Assembly (NCBI RefSeq): GCF_000300235.2
Contig: NZ_CP004388.1
Coordinates: 2,576,501 to 2,640,500, forward strand
DNA from: Thalassospira xiamenensis M-5 = DSM 17429
GTDB lineage: Bacteria > Pseudomonadota > Alphaproteobacteria > Rhodospirillales > Thalassospiraceae
Length of the DNA stretch: 64,000 nt
Direction: 5' to 3'
The notes under the pieces are model-generated. The model had not been told where the DNA came from. It worked only from the letters and a program-made list of their open reading frames with translations, and did no database searches. Made by a program: the position numbers and the translations under genes. Position 1 is the stretch's first letter. The number at the start of each line of letters is the position of its first letter. Shown one piece after another: positions 55,754-64,000 of the stretch.

Positions 55754-57529
55754 ATGAGCGACTATACGCCACCACTCCATGATCTGCGGTTCCTGATCCA
55801 CAATGTGATCGGTTTGCAAACCGTTTCGGATATCCCGACCTTCGCAGAAACCAGCCCGGACCTTGTCGATGCCATTCTTGAAGAAGCAGGGAAACTGGCT
55901 TCTGGCGTACTGGCGCCCTTAAACCGTATTGGGGATCAGGAAGGTTCAGTTCTTCAAACTGATGGCCATGTTAGAACTCCGACCGGCTGGAAGGATGCCT
56001 ATGATAAATTCTGTGAAGGCGGCTGGCAGGGCATAAGCGCCCCGCAGACCGAGGGCGGCATGGGGTTGCCGTTGCTTTTGGGTGCCGCCGTAGGAGAGCT
56101 TTGGCATTCGGCGAATATGGCCTTTGCCCTGTGCCCCATGCTTACCGCCGGCGCCATTGAACTTCTGACCGCACATGGATCGGACGAGCAACGCGCAATT
56201 TATCTGTCACGCATGATAAGTGGCGAATGGACCGGCACGATGAACCTTACCGAACCGCAGGCCGGTTCCGACCTTTCAAAGGTTCGCAGCACGGCCGAGC
56301 CAGAAGATGACGGTTCGTACCGGATTACCGGACAAAAGATTTTTATCACCTATGGCGATCACGAGATGACAAGCAACGTAGTTCATCTTGTGCTTGCCCG
56401 GACACCGGACGCGCCAGACGGGGTCAAAGGTATATCGCTATTCATTGTGCCGAAGTTCGTTGTGAACGCCGATGGCACACCAGGAGAGCGTAACGATGTG
56501 AAATGTGTATCACTCGAACATAAGCTTGGTATCCATGGAAGCCCGACCGCTGTTCTTTCCTTTGGAGACAACGGGGGTGCCAAGGGTTATCTGGTCGGAC
56601 ACAAAGGCCACGGTTTGGCTTGCATGTTCACAATGATGAACAACGCCCGTCTCGCTGTCGGGCAACAGGGCGTCGCGATTTCAGAACGCGCCTATCAGCA
56701 AGCTGTATCCTACGCACGCGATCGCAAACAGGGGAAATCTCCGACGACCGGGCAGGATGAAAGCATCATTCATCACGGCGACGTCCAGCGCATGCTGATC
56801 CGAATGCGCTCAACCGCCGAAGCCGCCCGCGCGCTTTCACTTTATGCCGCGGCGCAACTTGATATTGCTCATCATCATGAAGACGAAAATGAACGCACGA
56901 AGGCGCAAACGCGCGCAAACCTTCTGATCCCAATGGTCAAGGGATGGTCAACGGATCTGGGCGTGGAAAACGCATCCCTTGGCATTCAGGTTCATGGCGG
57001 TATGGGCTTTATCGAGGAAACAGGCGCAGCCCAGCATCTGCGTGACGCGAGAATTGCCCCAATTTACGAAGGCACAAATGGCATTCAGGCACTGGATCTG
57101 ATCGGCCGGAAGCTCCTTCGTGATAACGGAGCCGCGATGCGGTCACTGATTACCGAAATGCGTATGTCTGTATCCAAGCCGCATCTTGATGACAATTTGT
57201 CTAAAGCGGCGCGGATGTTCGCCCATGCTATCGATCAACTGGAACAAACCACAAAAGATATCCTCTCCAGGTGCAAAAACTCATCTGGCCTCGCTCAGGC
57301 TATCGCCTCCCCCTACCTCCGGCAGACTTCGATTTGTGTGGCAGGTTGGTTAATGTTCCGCTCTTTGGAAAAACTGACCGATAGCGACATTGAAAAGGGC
57401 TTTGCCAGAGCAAAGGGCCTAAGCTGTAACTTCTTTTTGGCGCAAATCGTTCCCGAAGCCGATTTCATGGCACAGCAGATCGCCAATACGCGACACGAAT
57501 TGCTGCATGAAACCGCGCCATTATTCTGA
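55754..57529 (+). CDS. Acyl-CoA dehydrogenase
   Basis: A 591-residue flavoprotein of the large acyl-CoA dehydrogenase group (with the extra N- and C-terminal domains typical of 3-methylmercaptopropionyl-CoA or FadE-like members). Typical segments are SGEWTGTMNLTEPQAGSDLS with the FAD-binding site and GDHEMTSNVVHLVLART. The catalytic Glu lies in IAPIYEGTNGIQALDL. I start at MSDYTPPLHDLRF, the family N-terminus; the frame runs 28 codons upstream. Its chain-length range cannot be told. It is not the isovaleryl-CoA enzyme missing from the liu operon. Confidence 0.9.
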   Translation: MSDYTPPLHDLRFLIHNVIGLQTVSDIPTFAETSPDLVDAILEEAGKLASGVLAPLNRIGDQEGSVLQTDGHVRTPTGWKDAYDKFCEGGWQGISAPQTEGGMGLPLLLGAAVGELWHSANMAFALCPMLTAGAIELLTAHGSDEQRAIYLSRMISGEWTGTMNLTEPQAGSDLSKVRSTAEPEDDGSYRITGQKIFITYGDHEMTSNVVHLVLARTPDAPDGVKGISLFIVPKFVVNADGTPGERNDVKCVSLEHKLGIHGSPTAVLSFGDNGGAKGYLVGHKGHGLACMFTMMNNARLAVGQQGVAISERAYQQAVSYARDRKQGKSPTTGQDESIIHHGDVQRMLIRMRSTAEAARALSLYAAAQLDIAHHHEDENERTKAQTRANLLIPMVKGWSTDLGVENASLGIQVHGGMGFIEETGAAQHLRDARIAPIYEGTNGIQALDLIGRKLLRDNGAAMRSLITEMRMSVSKPHLDDNLSKAARMFAHAIDQLEQTTKDILSRCKNSSGLAQAIASPYLRQTSICVAGWLMFRSLEKLTDSDIEKGFARAKGLSCNFFLAQIVPEADFMAQQIANTRHELLHETAPLF

Positions 57530-57724
57530 CACAGCGTTGGCGTTGAAATCCCCCAACCTCTTCCGGAACAGATTCTCCAGGAGAGGTTGCTTTCGCCTTT
57601 AACGGCAATCGTTTGCAGCATACTCCACCACAATCAGCCAGCCCCGTCGCGTAACAGTGTAATTGCCGGGATTTCCCCCTAATTTCCTGTTTCGGTTTTT
57701 GAACGCTTCTCTATAATCCGGCCA

Positions 57725-58843
57725 ATGAATCGTTTAACCCGATATATGCTGAAACAGCAGTTCATCATGATGGTGTTTGTGACACTTGGCTTGCTATGTG
57801 TCATTTGGCTGTCGCAAAGCCTGCGTTTCATTGAAATGATTGTGAACCGCGGCCTTTCGGTATCGGTATTTTTGCAGCTAACATCTCTGCTGCTTCCAAG
57901 CTTTTTGGCGATTATTTTACCGATCTCGCTCTTTTTCGTTGTAGTTTTCACATATAACAAACTTATTCAGGACCGCGAGTTGATCGTTATGCGATCCGCC
58001 GGGTTAAGCCAGTGGGCTCTTGCAAAACCGACACTCATACTAGCATTGCTGACCACCGCTTTCGGTTATTTCCTGACGCTGTTTTATCTGCCTTACAGCT
58101 ACCAGCAATTCAAAGAACTGCAGTTCTCAATCCGCAACGATTTCTCATCCGTTTTGCTGCAGGAAGGCAGCTTTACCGACCTTGACGGTCTGACAGTCTA
58201 TATCCGGGAAGTCGGGCAGGATAACGAGCTACTTGGCATTCTTGTACATGACGCCAGAGATCCAAACAAACAGGCCACAATGATGGCCAAAAATGGTGCT
58301 CTCGTTCGCACGGAAAATGGTCCGCGGATCGTATTGCTTGATGGAAACCGCCAGGAAGTCAACACAAAGGACGGCACGATGTCGATCCTCTATTTTGACC
58401 GCTATGCTGTCGATATTGCGCATAATGCAGAAGATCCGGCCCTTCGTTACAAAGAAGCGCGTGAACGAAGCGTATCCAATCTTCTAACAACCATGCCGCC
58501 TGATGTTTTGCCGAATGACATTGGCTCATTTCGCGCTGAAGGACATGATCGGCTACTTTCACCGCTATACTCCATCGGCTTTGCAAGCATTGCACTGGCA
58601 GTTCTGGTTTCAAGCAGCTTCTCTCGCAGGGGGCAGACCGGGCGCCTTTTATTTGCGATTGCAATTATGATCGTCTTCCAGGTGATCAGCATTACAATGA
58701 AGAACCTTGCAGCAAAGAATCCCGACCTTGTCCCCCTTATGTATTTGAATGCGCTTCTTCCAATCGCAGGGGGCCTCTACTGGACATTCCGCGGACCGCA
58801 AATCCGTGCGAAGGCTGGAAGCCGGGACGAGGTTCCAGTATGA
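57725..58843 (+). CDS. lptF: LPS export ABC transporter permease LptF
   Basis: A 372-residue membrane protein: three hydrophobic segments at each end and a central periplasmic beta domain (YIREVGQDNELLGILVHDAR), as in LptF. With LptG and LptB it lifts lipopolysaccharide from the inner membrane. The start MNRLTRYMLKQQFIMMVFVT is the usual opening. It is the first gene of lptF-lptG-lptD-surA-pdxA. A weak hairpin (57554-57589) precedes it. Confidence 0.93.
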   Translation: MNRLTRYMLKQQFIMMVFVTLGLLCVIWLSQSLRFIEMIVNRGLSVSVFLQLTSLLLPSFLAIILPISLFFVVVFTYNKLIQDRELIVMRSAGLSQWALAKPTLILALLTTAFGYFLTLFYLPYSYQQFKELQFSIRNDFSSVLLQEGSFTDLDGLTVYIREVGQDNELLGILVHDARDPNKQATMMAKNGALVRTENGPRIVLLDGNRQEVNTKDGTMSILYFDRYAVDIAHNAEDPALRYKEARERSVSNLLTTMPPDVLPNDIGSFRAEGHDRLLSPLYSIGFASIALAVLVSSSFSRRGQTGRLLFAIAIMIVFQVISITMKNLAAKNPDLVPLMYLNALLPIAGGLYWTFRGPQIRAKAGSRDEVPV

Positions 58844-59943
58844 GAATCTCACCAACCCTCACCTGGTATTTCGGCAAACATGTTCTGATATCGATTCTGG
58901 GAATTCTCGCCCTTTTGATCGGATTGATCCTGATCGGCGATACAATCGAATTGCTGCGTCGCGCCGGTGGACGCCCAGATGCGACGGTTGGTATCGTATT
59001 TCAAATGGCAACCAGTCGAATTCCATTCATGACAGAGAAGGTCCTGCCGTTTGCTGTCTTGTTCGGATCGATGTTTTCGTTCTGGAAGCTTACTGGCAAT
59101 CAGGAGCTTGTCGTCACACGTGCAGCAGGTGTTTCTGCCTGGCAATTCCTACTTCCGCCAATCATGTGCGCGATTTTACTAGGCTCCATTCAGGTTATGG
59201 CGCTTAATCCGCTATCTTCAATTTTGCTACAAAGATACGAAACGCTCGAGGCCCGATATCTTCAGGGCAACAGCAGTGTCATGAATCTCTCGTCAAACGG
59301 ATTATGGCTGCGTCAGGGCACGCAGGATGGACAGGCCGTAATATATGCCCGCGAAGTTCGTGGGCAGGCAACAGATAGAGTTGACTTGCGGAACGTCACC
59401 GTTTTCCGTTTTCAGAATGCGGATGATTTCACAACCAGAATTGATGCGCAGCGTGCAGTTCTCGAGCCCGGCACATGGCGTTTCTATGACGCATGGACCT
59501 TCCATCCGGGACAGACTAGTGAGTTTTCATCCGAATTGATGTTGCCCACAAATCTGACCGCACGAAAAATCCAGGACAGTTTTGCGTCTCCCGAAACGAT
59601 GTCGTTTTGGGACCTGAAGCCGTTTATCAACCTTCTGGAACGCGCCGGCTTCAACGCAACCCGCCATCGCATCCATTTTCACAGCTTGCTGTCGCGTCCA
59701 TTGCTGCTTTGCGCAATGGTTCTGATTGCCGCTGCATTCTGTCTTAAATTTTCTCGACGTCGCCGCGCATCTCTTGTTATCGGTGGGGGTGTCGCGACCG
59801 GTTTCATTCTTTATTTTTGTACCGATGTCATTTCAGCACTTGGCGTTTCAGGTGGAATCCCGCCCGTCTTGTCGGCTTGGGCACCTGCAGGTATATCTTT
59901 GCTATTGGGAGTTTCCACCTTGCTTCATCTGGAGGACGGCTAG
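58840..59943 (+). CDS. lptG: LPS export ABC transporter permease LptG
   Basis: A 367-residue permease with the LptF/LptG layout and the typical opening TLTWYFGKHVLISILGILAL. The cytoplasmic loop with KVLPFAVLFGSMFSFWKLT holds the coupling helix. The start overlaps the lptF stop by 4 bases (ATGA), showing translational coupling. It works with LptF and LptB in lipopolysaccharide export. Confidence 0.93.
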   Translation: MRISPTLTWYFGKHVLISILGILALLIGLILIGDTIELLRRAGGRPDATVGIVFQMATSRIPFMTEKVLPFAVLFGSMFSFWKLTGNQELVVTRAAGVSAWQFLLPPIMCAILLGSIQVMALNPLSSILLQRYETLEARYLQGNSSVMNLSSNGLWLRQGTQDGQAVIYAREVRGQATDRVDLRNVTVFRFQNADDFTTRIDAQRAVLEPGTWRFYDAWTFHPGQTSEFSSELMLPTNLTARKIQDSFASPETMSFWDLKPFINLLERAGFNATRHRIHFHSLLSRPLLLCAMVLIAAAFCLKFSRRRRASLVIGGGVATGFILYFCTDVISALGVSGGIPPVLSAWAPAGISLLLGVSTLLHLEDG

Positions 59944-59947
59944 CTGA

Positions 59948-62131
59948 ATGGCTCATACAGGGGGAATGATTAAAAGACTGGCAACGGGGACCATCCTGGG
60001 CTGTGCATTTGCTTTGGCCGGAACATATTCGATTGCCGCCAAGGCACAGCAGTCCGATGAAGTGACCACTGCAAACGACGAACAGTCCAAGATTCTTTTC
60101 AGTGCGGATGAAGTTGACTATAACCGGGAACTTCAAACGGTAACAGCGCGCGGCAATGTCGAAATCTCGCGGGATGGTCGTATTTTGCTGGCAGATACAG
60201 TCAGCTATGACAGATCACAGGACGTGCTGACGGCGTCTGGCAATGTCAGTATTACCGAACCAACCGGTGAAGTGACGTTTGCAAGTCATGTCGAACTCTC
60301 GGGTGATTTCAAGGAAGGCATTGTTGAAGACATTTATGTTCTTCTTGATGAAAACACTCGAATTGCCGGTACCGGCGCGCGCAGAAGCGGCGGGAATTTT
60401 ACCGAAATTGCCAAGGCGGTTTACTCTCCTTGCAAGGTTTGCGAAGACGATCCGGAAACACCACCGCTTTGGCGCATCAAAGCAGCCCGTGTTCTTCACG
60501 ATGCCAAAGAAAAAACCGTGGAATACGAAGATGCCCGACTGGAATTTGCAGGAATTCCGGTTCTTTATTCGCCGTATTTCCAGCATCCTGATCCAACAGT
60601 TAAACGTCAATCAGGTCTTTTGGCACCATCTTTTGGTAGCACGAGTTATGTCGGATCGTTCTTCGAATTGCCCTATTATTGGGCTATTGATCAAAGCAAG
60701 GATCTGACCCTTCGTCCTATCTACACAACGGACGAAGGCCCGGTTCTCGCCAGTGAGTATCGCCAACGCTTTGACAGCGGTGAAATGGACGTTGTCAGTA
60801 GTGTTACCAGTGACGATACGGACGACTTTCAGGGGCACATTGATGCAAAAGGCCGCTTTGACATCGATAAAACATGGCGGTGGGGATTTGATGCAGAACA
60901 AGCTTCTGAAAAGACCTATATGAGCCGATATGGTTTTGGCTCACCATCTGTTTTGACCTCCAACCTGTTTACCGAGGGTTTCAGAGGGGCCAGTTATAGC
61001 CGTGTCGACGGCTATTATTTCCAGGGACTAAAGGCTGAAGATGATCGGGATACGACACCCATCATCTTGCCACACGCACAATTCCACGGTCAAACGGCTC
61101 CGGCGAAATATGGCAGTTACACCACCCTTGATTTGGATGCCTTGTCACTCACCCGGGAAGAAGGGGCGGATTCTCATCGCCTTTCCGCCAAAGCAGGCTG
61201 GGCACTACCCTATATCGGATCACTTGGGGACGTAACAAAGCTCTCGATATCCATTCGCACCGACAATTACATGGTTTCGGATGTATCAAGAGACGGTCAA
61301 CAGGATTACAACGGATATGCAGGCCGAATTCTTCCATTGGTAGCCGTCGACTGGAACATGCCATTTGTGAACAATCAGGGCAGCTACCATCATATCATCA
61401 AACCGATTGTCATGGCCGCATGGTCACCAAACGGTGGAAACCCGGACGAGATTCCGAATGAAGACTCCCAGTCATTCGAGTTTGATGACATCAATATTTT
61501 CTCACATGACAGATATAGTGGCCTTGACCGTGCAGAAGACGGTTTTAGAACCAGCTACGGCCTTGAATGGGGGGTCTACGGTGAGGAAGGAGGATATACC
61601 AGTGCCATGTTCGGCCAAAGCTATCGCGCCAACAAGGGCGATACCTTTGAAGAAGGCACTGGCCTCGAAGATCATCTGTCGGATTATGTCGGCAGAGTAA
61701 CCGTCTCTCCAAACAAATATGTCGACCTGACCTATCGCTTCAGGCTTGATAATGAAGATTTCTCGACACGCCGAAATCAGGTATCAGCAGGTTTGGGTGA
61801 AAAGGAAACGTTACGCCTTAATCTGGATTACGTTCACTTTGCAGAAGATGCTGGCAGTGATGAGTTCGGGCAACGAGAAGAACTTTATTTCCGTGCAGAG
61901 CGCCAGTTCAGCGAGTTCTGGTCGGGGATGGCATATAGTCGCTATGATCTTGATCAGAACGACCCTCTTGAATACGGTTTCGGCTTTGTTTACGAAGACG
62001 AATGCTTCGTGTTTGACGGACGGGTCAGAAGAACATTCTACGAAGATCAGGACCTTGGTCAGTCGGATGAGATTCTTTTCCGACTGGTATTCAAAACACT
62101 TGGCGAATTTGCGTCAGCAGCCGGATTATAA
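59948..62131 (+). CDS. lptD: LPS-assembly outer-membrane protein LptD
   Basis: A 727-residue protein with a signal peptide (cleavage near AAKAQ, about residue 35), an OstA/LptA-like periplasmic domain (ADEVDYNRELQTVTARGNVE, about 45-150) and a C-terminal beta-barrel. It inserts lipopolysaccharide into the outer leaflet. Cys residues occur as the pair CKVC near residue 160 and one near the end (EDECFVF), which suits a disulfide that gates the barrel. It lies just after lptG, before surA, the chaperone for its assembly. Confidence 0.95.
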   Translation: MAHTGGMIKRLATGTILGCAFALAGTYSIAAKAQQSDEVTTANDEQSKILFSADEVDYNRELQTVTARGNVEISRDGRILLADTVSYDRSQDVLTASGNVSITEPTGEVTFASHVELSGDFKEGIVEDIYVLLDENTRIAGTGARRSGGNFTEIAKAVYSPCKVCEDDPETPPLWRIKAARVLHDAKEKTVEYEDARLEFAGIPVLYSPYFQHPDPTVKRQSGLLAPSFGSTSYVGSFFELPYYWAIDQSKDLTLRPIYTTDEGPVLASEYRQRFDSGEMDVVSSVTSDDTDDFQGHIDAKGRFDIDKTWRWGFDAEQASEKTYMSRYGFGSPSVLTSNLFTEGFRGASYSRVDGYYFQGLKAEDDRDTTPIILPHAQFHGQTAPAKYGSYTTLDLDALSLTREEGADSHRLSAKAGWALPYIGSLGDVTKLSISIRTDNYMVSDVSRDGQQDYNGYAGRILPLVAVDWNMPFVNNQGSYHHIIKPIVMAAWSPNGGNPDEIPNEDSQSFEFDDINIFSHDRYSGLDRAEDGFRTSYGLEWGVYGEEGGYTSAMFGQSYRANKGDTFEEGTGLEDHLSDYVGRVTVSPNKYVDLTYRFRLDNEDFSTRRNQVSAGLGEKETLRLNLDYVHFAEDAGSDEFGQREELYFRAERQFSEFWSGMAYSRYDLDQNDPLEYGFGFVYEDECFVFDGRVRRTFYEDQDLGQSDEILFRLVFKTLGEFASAAGL

Positions 62132-62143
62132 GGCAGTATAACT

Positions 62144-63415
62144 TTGCATAGCACCAGACTTTCTCATCTCGTCGCAGCAATTGCTGTCATGCTTTTTGCT
62201 GCTGTTTCGATATCGACAGCAAGAGCTCAAAGCACGATCGGCGTCGCAGCTGTCGTCAATGATGCCCCGATTTCGGTGGTCGATCTGGTAGAACGCATCA
62301 AGCTTGTCGCTGCCTCTTCCAATATTCCGATGAGCCCGCAACGAAGCCAGGAGATGGCACCACAGATTTTACAGCAGTTGATCAATGAAAAGCTGCAACT
62401 GCAGGAATCTGAACGTCGCGGCTTTGAGGTGACGGACGCAGATATTGATCGCGCCAAAACCCTGATCGAGCAAAATTCCGGATTGCCAACGGGGGGGCTT
62501 GACCAGTTTCTGGCTCAGAATGGTATCGCATCAGAAACCATAAGAAACCAGATCCGTCCCCAAATTGCATGGCAGAAACTTTTGGGTTCCATGCGTCGCG
62601 AAATCGAGATTTCCGATACAGAAATTGATGACAACCTCGAACGTATTCGCAGCAACCAGGGTAAGCCGCGTAACAATGTTCAGGAAATTTTCCTGCCTGT
62701 CGATAATCCGCAGGACGAAACCAAAGTTTACCAGAATGCCCGCGAGGTGATCCGGGCCCTTGAACAGGGGGCTAATTTTGGCGGCCTGGCGAGACAGTTT
62801 TCGGCAAGCTCAAGTGCAGCAAACGGTGGTAACCTTGGCTGGCTTTATTCCGGTGAAATGGCCGGAGAATTGCAGCAGGCCATTAACCAGATGCAGCCGG
62901 GCGATGTAAGTGATCCTATCAGAACCATTCGCGGATATTACATCCTGAAACTGCTTGAACGCCGTCGGGGAGATGCCAACGCCCTGACTGATGTCCGGCT
63001 TGATCTATATCAGCTCTTTGTTCCGATTGCAGCCAACACGCCCCAAGATGAGGTCAACTCCAAACTTGGTATCCTGCAAAATGCCAAAGAAACTGCCGAT
63101 AGTTGCCAATCATTGGCAAATGTCGCGGTTGACCTTGGTTCGGACATGAGCGGAAAGACCGAAGGCATATCACCAAACGATCTTGCAGGGCCTGTACGCA
63201 ATGCCGTCGCAAATCTGGATAAAGGCGGTATTTCCGATCTGATCAAGGTTGATGGTGGTGCCCTGCTTGTCATGGTTTGCGACAAGACCGAAGAAAGTAC
63301 TCTTCCTGACCGGGAAAGCATCCGCCAACGTCTTGAAATGGAACGCCTCGAAATTCTGGCGCGCCGTAAACTGCGTGAATTGCGCCGTAATGCGTTTATC
63401 GATATCCGGATGTAA
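62144..63415 (+). CDS. surA: Peptidylprolyl isomerase SurA
   Basis: A periplasmic chaperone for outer-membrane proteins, including LptD. The 423-residue protein has a signal peptide (near TARAQ), a SurA N-terminal domain (VAAVVNDAPISVVDLVERIK), and one parvulin domain (ANFGGLARQFSASSSAANGG, LGWLYSGEMAGEL). It starts with TTG at 62144; AAGG lies about 11 bases upstream and no better ATG fits the signal peptide. The C-terminal part after about residue 290 is a second, divergent PPIase-like stretch. It sits 12 bases after lptD. Confidence 0.92.
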   Translation: MHSTRLSHLVAAIAVMLFAAVSISTARAQSTIGVAAVVNDAPISVVDLVERIKLVAASSNIPMSPQRSQEMAPQILQQLINEKLQLQESERRGFEVTDADIDRAKTLIEQNSGLPTGGLDQFLAQNGIASETIRNQIRPQIAWQKLLGSMRREIEISDTEIDDNLERIRSNQGKPRNNVQEIFLPVDNPQDETKVYQNAREVIRALEQGANFGGLARQFSASSSAANGGNLGWLYSGEMAGELQQAINQMQPGDVSDPIRTIRGYYILKLLERRRGDANALTDVRLDLYQLFVPIAANTPQDEVNSKLGILQNAKETADSCQSLANVAVDLGSDMSGKTEGISPNDLAGPVRNAVANLDKGGISDLIKVDGGALLVMVCDKTEESTLPDRESIRQRLEMERLEILARRKLRELRRNAFIDIRM

Positions 63416-63435
63416 TCCGGAAAGGACGCCAGCCG

Positions 63436-64000
63436 ATGAGCAACATCAAGCCGATTGCAATGACACTGGGAGAACCGGGCGGCATCGGCCCGGAGCTCGC
63501 CCTCAAGGCGTGGCTGTCGCGCAAAGACCATGTACTGCCTCCATTTTTCATTCTCAGTCCCAAGACAATCATGGATCAAACCATCGAAAGTCTTGGGCTG
63601 CGGGTAAAAACCAAGGTGATAAACGAGGTCAGCCAAACAGGTAAGTTCTTTGAGGACGCCCTTCCGGTTTTTGAAATTCCCGGCACTGCACAAGATATCA
63701 AACATGGAACTGCATCCAGCAAAACCGCATCTATTGTAATAGACAGCATTACCCATGCCGTTAACTTGACGCGATCAGGAACAGCAAGTGCTGTGGTAAC
63801 CAACCCGATTCAGAAGAGCGCGCTTTATCAAGCCGGTTTCAAACATCCCGGCCATACCGAATTTCTGGCAGAGCTTTCTGGTCCGGGCACCATCCCGGTT
63901 ATGATGTTGGCCAATAGTCAATTGCGCGTCGTACCGATGACAATCCACATCGCCCTTTCGGAAGTGCCAAAGCAACTTACCAGTGAAATGATCAAACAAT
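63436..64000 (+). CDS. pdxA: 4-hydroxythreonine-4-phosphate dehydrogenase, 3' truncated
   Basis: PdxA oxidises 4-phosphohydroxy-L-threonine in pyridoxal phosphate synthesis. The frame opens at 63436 (MSNIKPIAMTLGEPGGIGPE) and is still open at the window end, so about 188 residues are visible. The GEPGGIGPELALKAW loop and VVTNPIQKSALYQAGF are PdxA signatures, and GHTEFLAELSG fits the metal-binding region. It lies 20 bases after surA, the usual alphaproteobacterial order; rsmA (ksgA) would be expected next. Confidence 0.93.
   Translation, partial: MSNIKPIAMTLGEPGGIGPELALKAWLSRKDHVLPPFFILSPKTIMDQTIESLGLRVKTKVINEVSQTGKFFEDALPVFEIPGTAQDIKHGTASSKTASIVIDSITHAVNLTRSGTASAVVTNPIQKSALYQAGFKHPGHTEFLAELSGPGTIPVMMLANSQLRVVPMTIHIALSEVPKQLTSEMIKQ

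Noticed and set aside
57554-57589. Hairpin CAACCTCT / AGAGGTTG after the acyl-CoA dehydrogenase
   Set aside because: The loop is 20 bases and no T run follows, so I could not support a terminator.
1-64000. CRISPR arrays, tRNA or rRNA genes, prophage or insertion sequences
   Set aside because: I looked for regular spaced repeats, cloverleaf-like patterns, transposase motifs and integrase or phage structural genes and saw none.

Overview
The window looks like a chromosomal segment of a marine or freshwater alphaproteobacterium of the Rhodospirillales, and the gene set and protein style fit Thalassospira best. This is an inference from the sequence alone. Pointers are MipZ instead of MinCDE, the lptF-lptG-lptD-surA-pdxA order, a DUF1489 protein, DUF934/DUF2849 proteins around an assimilatory sulfite reductase, ClpS-ClpA next to a phasin, a trifunctional-length PutA with an Lrp-type PutR, and many small acetyltransferases and chemoreceptors. 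Base composition is even (mid-50% GC by eye). I see no rRNA, tRNA, CRISPR array, prophage or insertion sequence, so this is mostly core chromosome.

Layout. 1-6.6 kb: end of accB and all of accC (malonyl-CoA synthesis), a LysE-type exporter, aat (N-degron tagging), a GNAT, serA, and a FemAB-like acyltransferase. 6.6-10 kb: a chemoreceptor in an operon with a separate periplasmic Cache/PDC-like protein; next to it a candidate sigma-54-dependent small RNA with its own terminator and three upstream repeats; then an unknown coiled-coil protein. 10-15.3 kb: clpA-clpS, a large phasin with an Ala/Lys/Pro-rich N-terminus, and a lipoprotein. 15.4-20.5 kb: a D,D-carboxypeptidase with a SPOR domain, then phosphoglucomutase, UDP-glucose dehydrogenase and galU, which together make UDP-glucose and UDP-glucuronate. 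20.6-23.2 kb: a membrane J-domain protein, a VWA-like protein and MipZ in one transcription unit.

23.4-30.6 kb: a secreted unknown, an LhgO-type oxidoreductase overlapping a secreted TM1410/GH114-like protein, a HCCA isomerase, leucine dehydrogenase, a Bfd-type ferredoxin and a BON-domain lipoprotein. 30.8-41.7 kb is an amino-acid catabolic block: putA with divergent putR, then the liuB-liuC-liuD-liuE leucine/isovalerate operon behind a MerR-style promoter. 41.7-47 kb: a GNAT, a frameshifted chemoreceptor, a MATE transporter and an unknown alpha/alpha-toroid-like protein. 47.2-49.7 kb: the sulfite reductase cluster. 49.9-53.8 kb: DUF1489, a LysR regulator, a DUF1127 protein, PPK2 and a beta-hydroxyacid dehydrogenase. 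53.9-64 kb: a CtpA protease, an acyl-CoA dehydrogenase, and the outer-membrane assembly run lptF-lptG-lptD-surA-pdxA (cut at the window end).

The best candidates for something undescribed are: (i) the sigma-54 sRNA locus at 9129-9413; (ii) the split sensor/chemoreceptor pair beside it; (iii) the VWA/J-domain pair attached to mipZ; (iv) a phasin with domain order opposite to PhaF; (v) a long perfect inverted repeat in front of ppk2; and (vi) the orphan toroid protein with a structured leader. None of these was tested by database search here.
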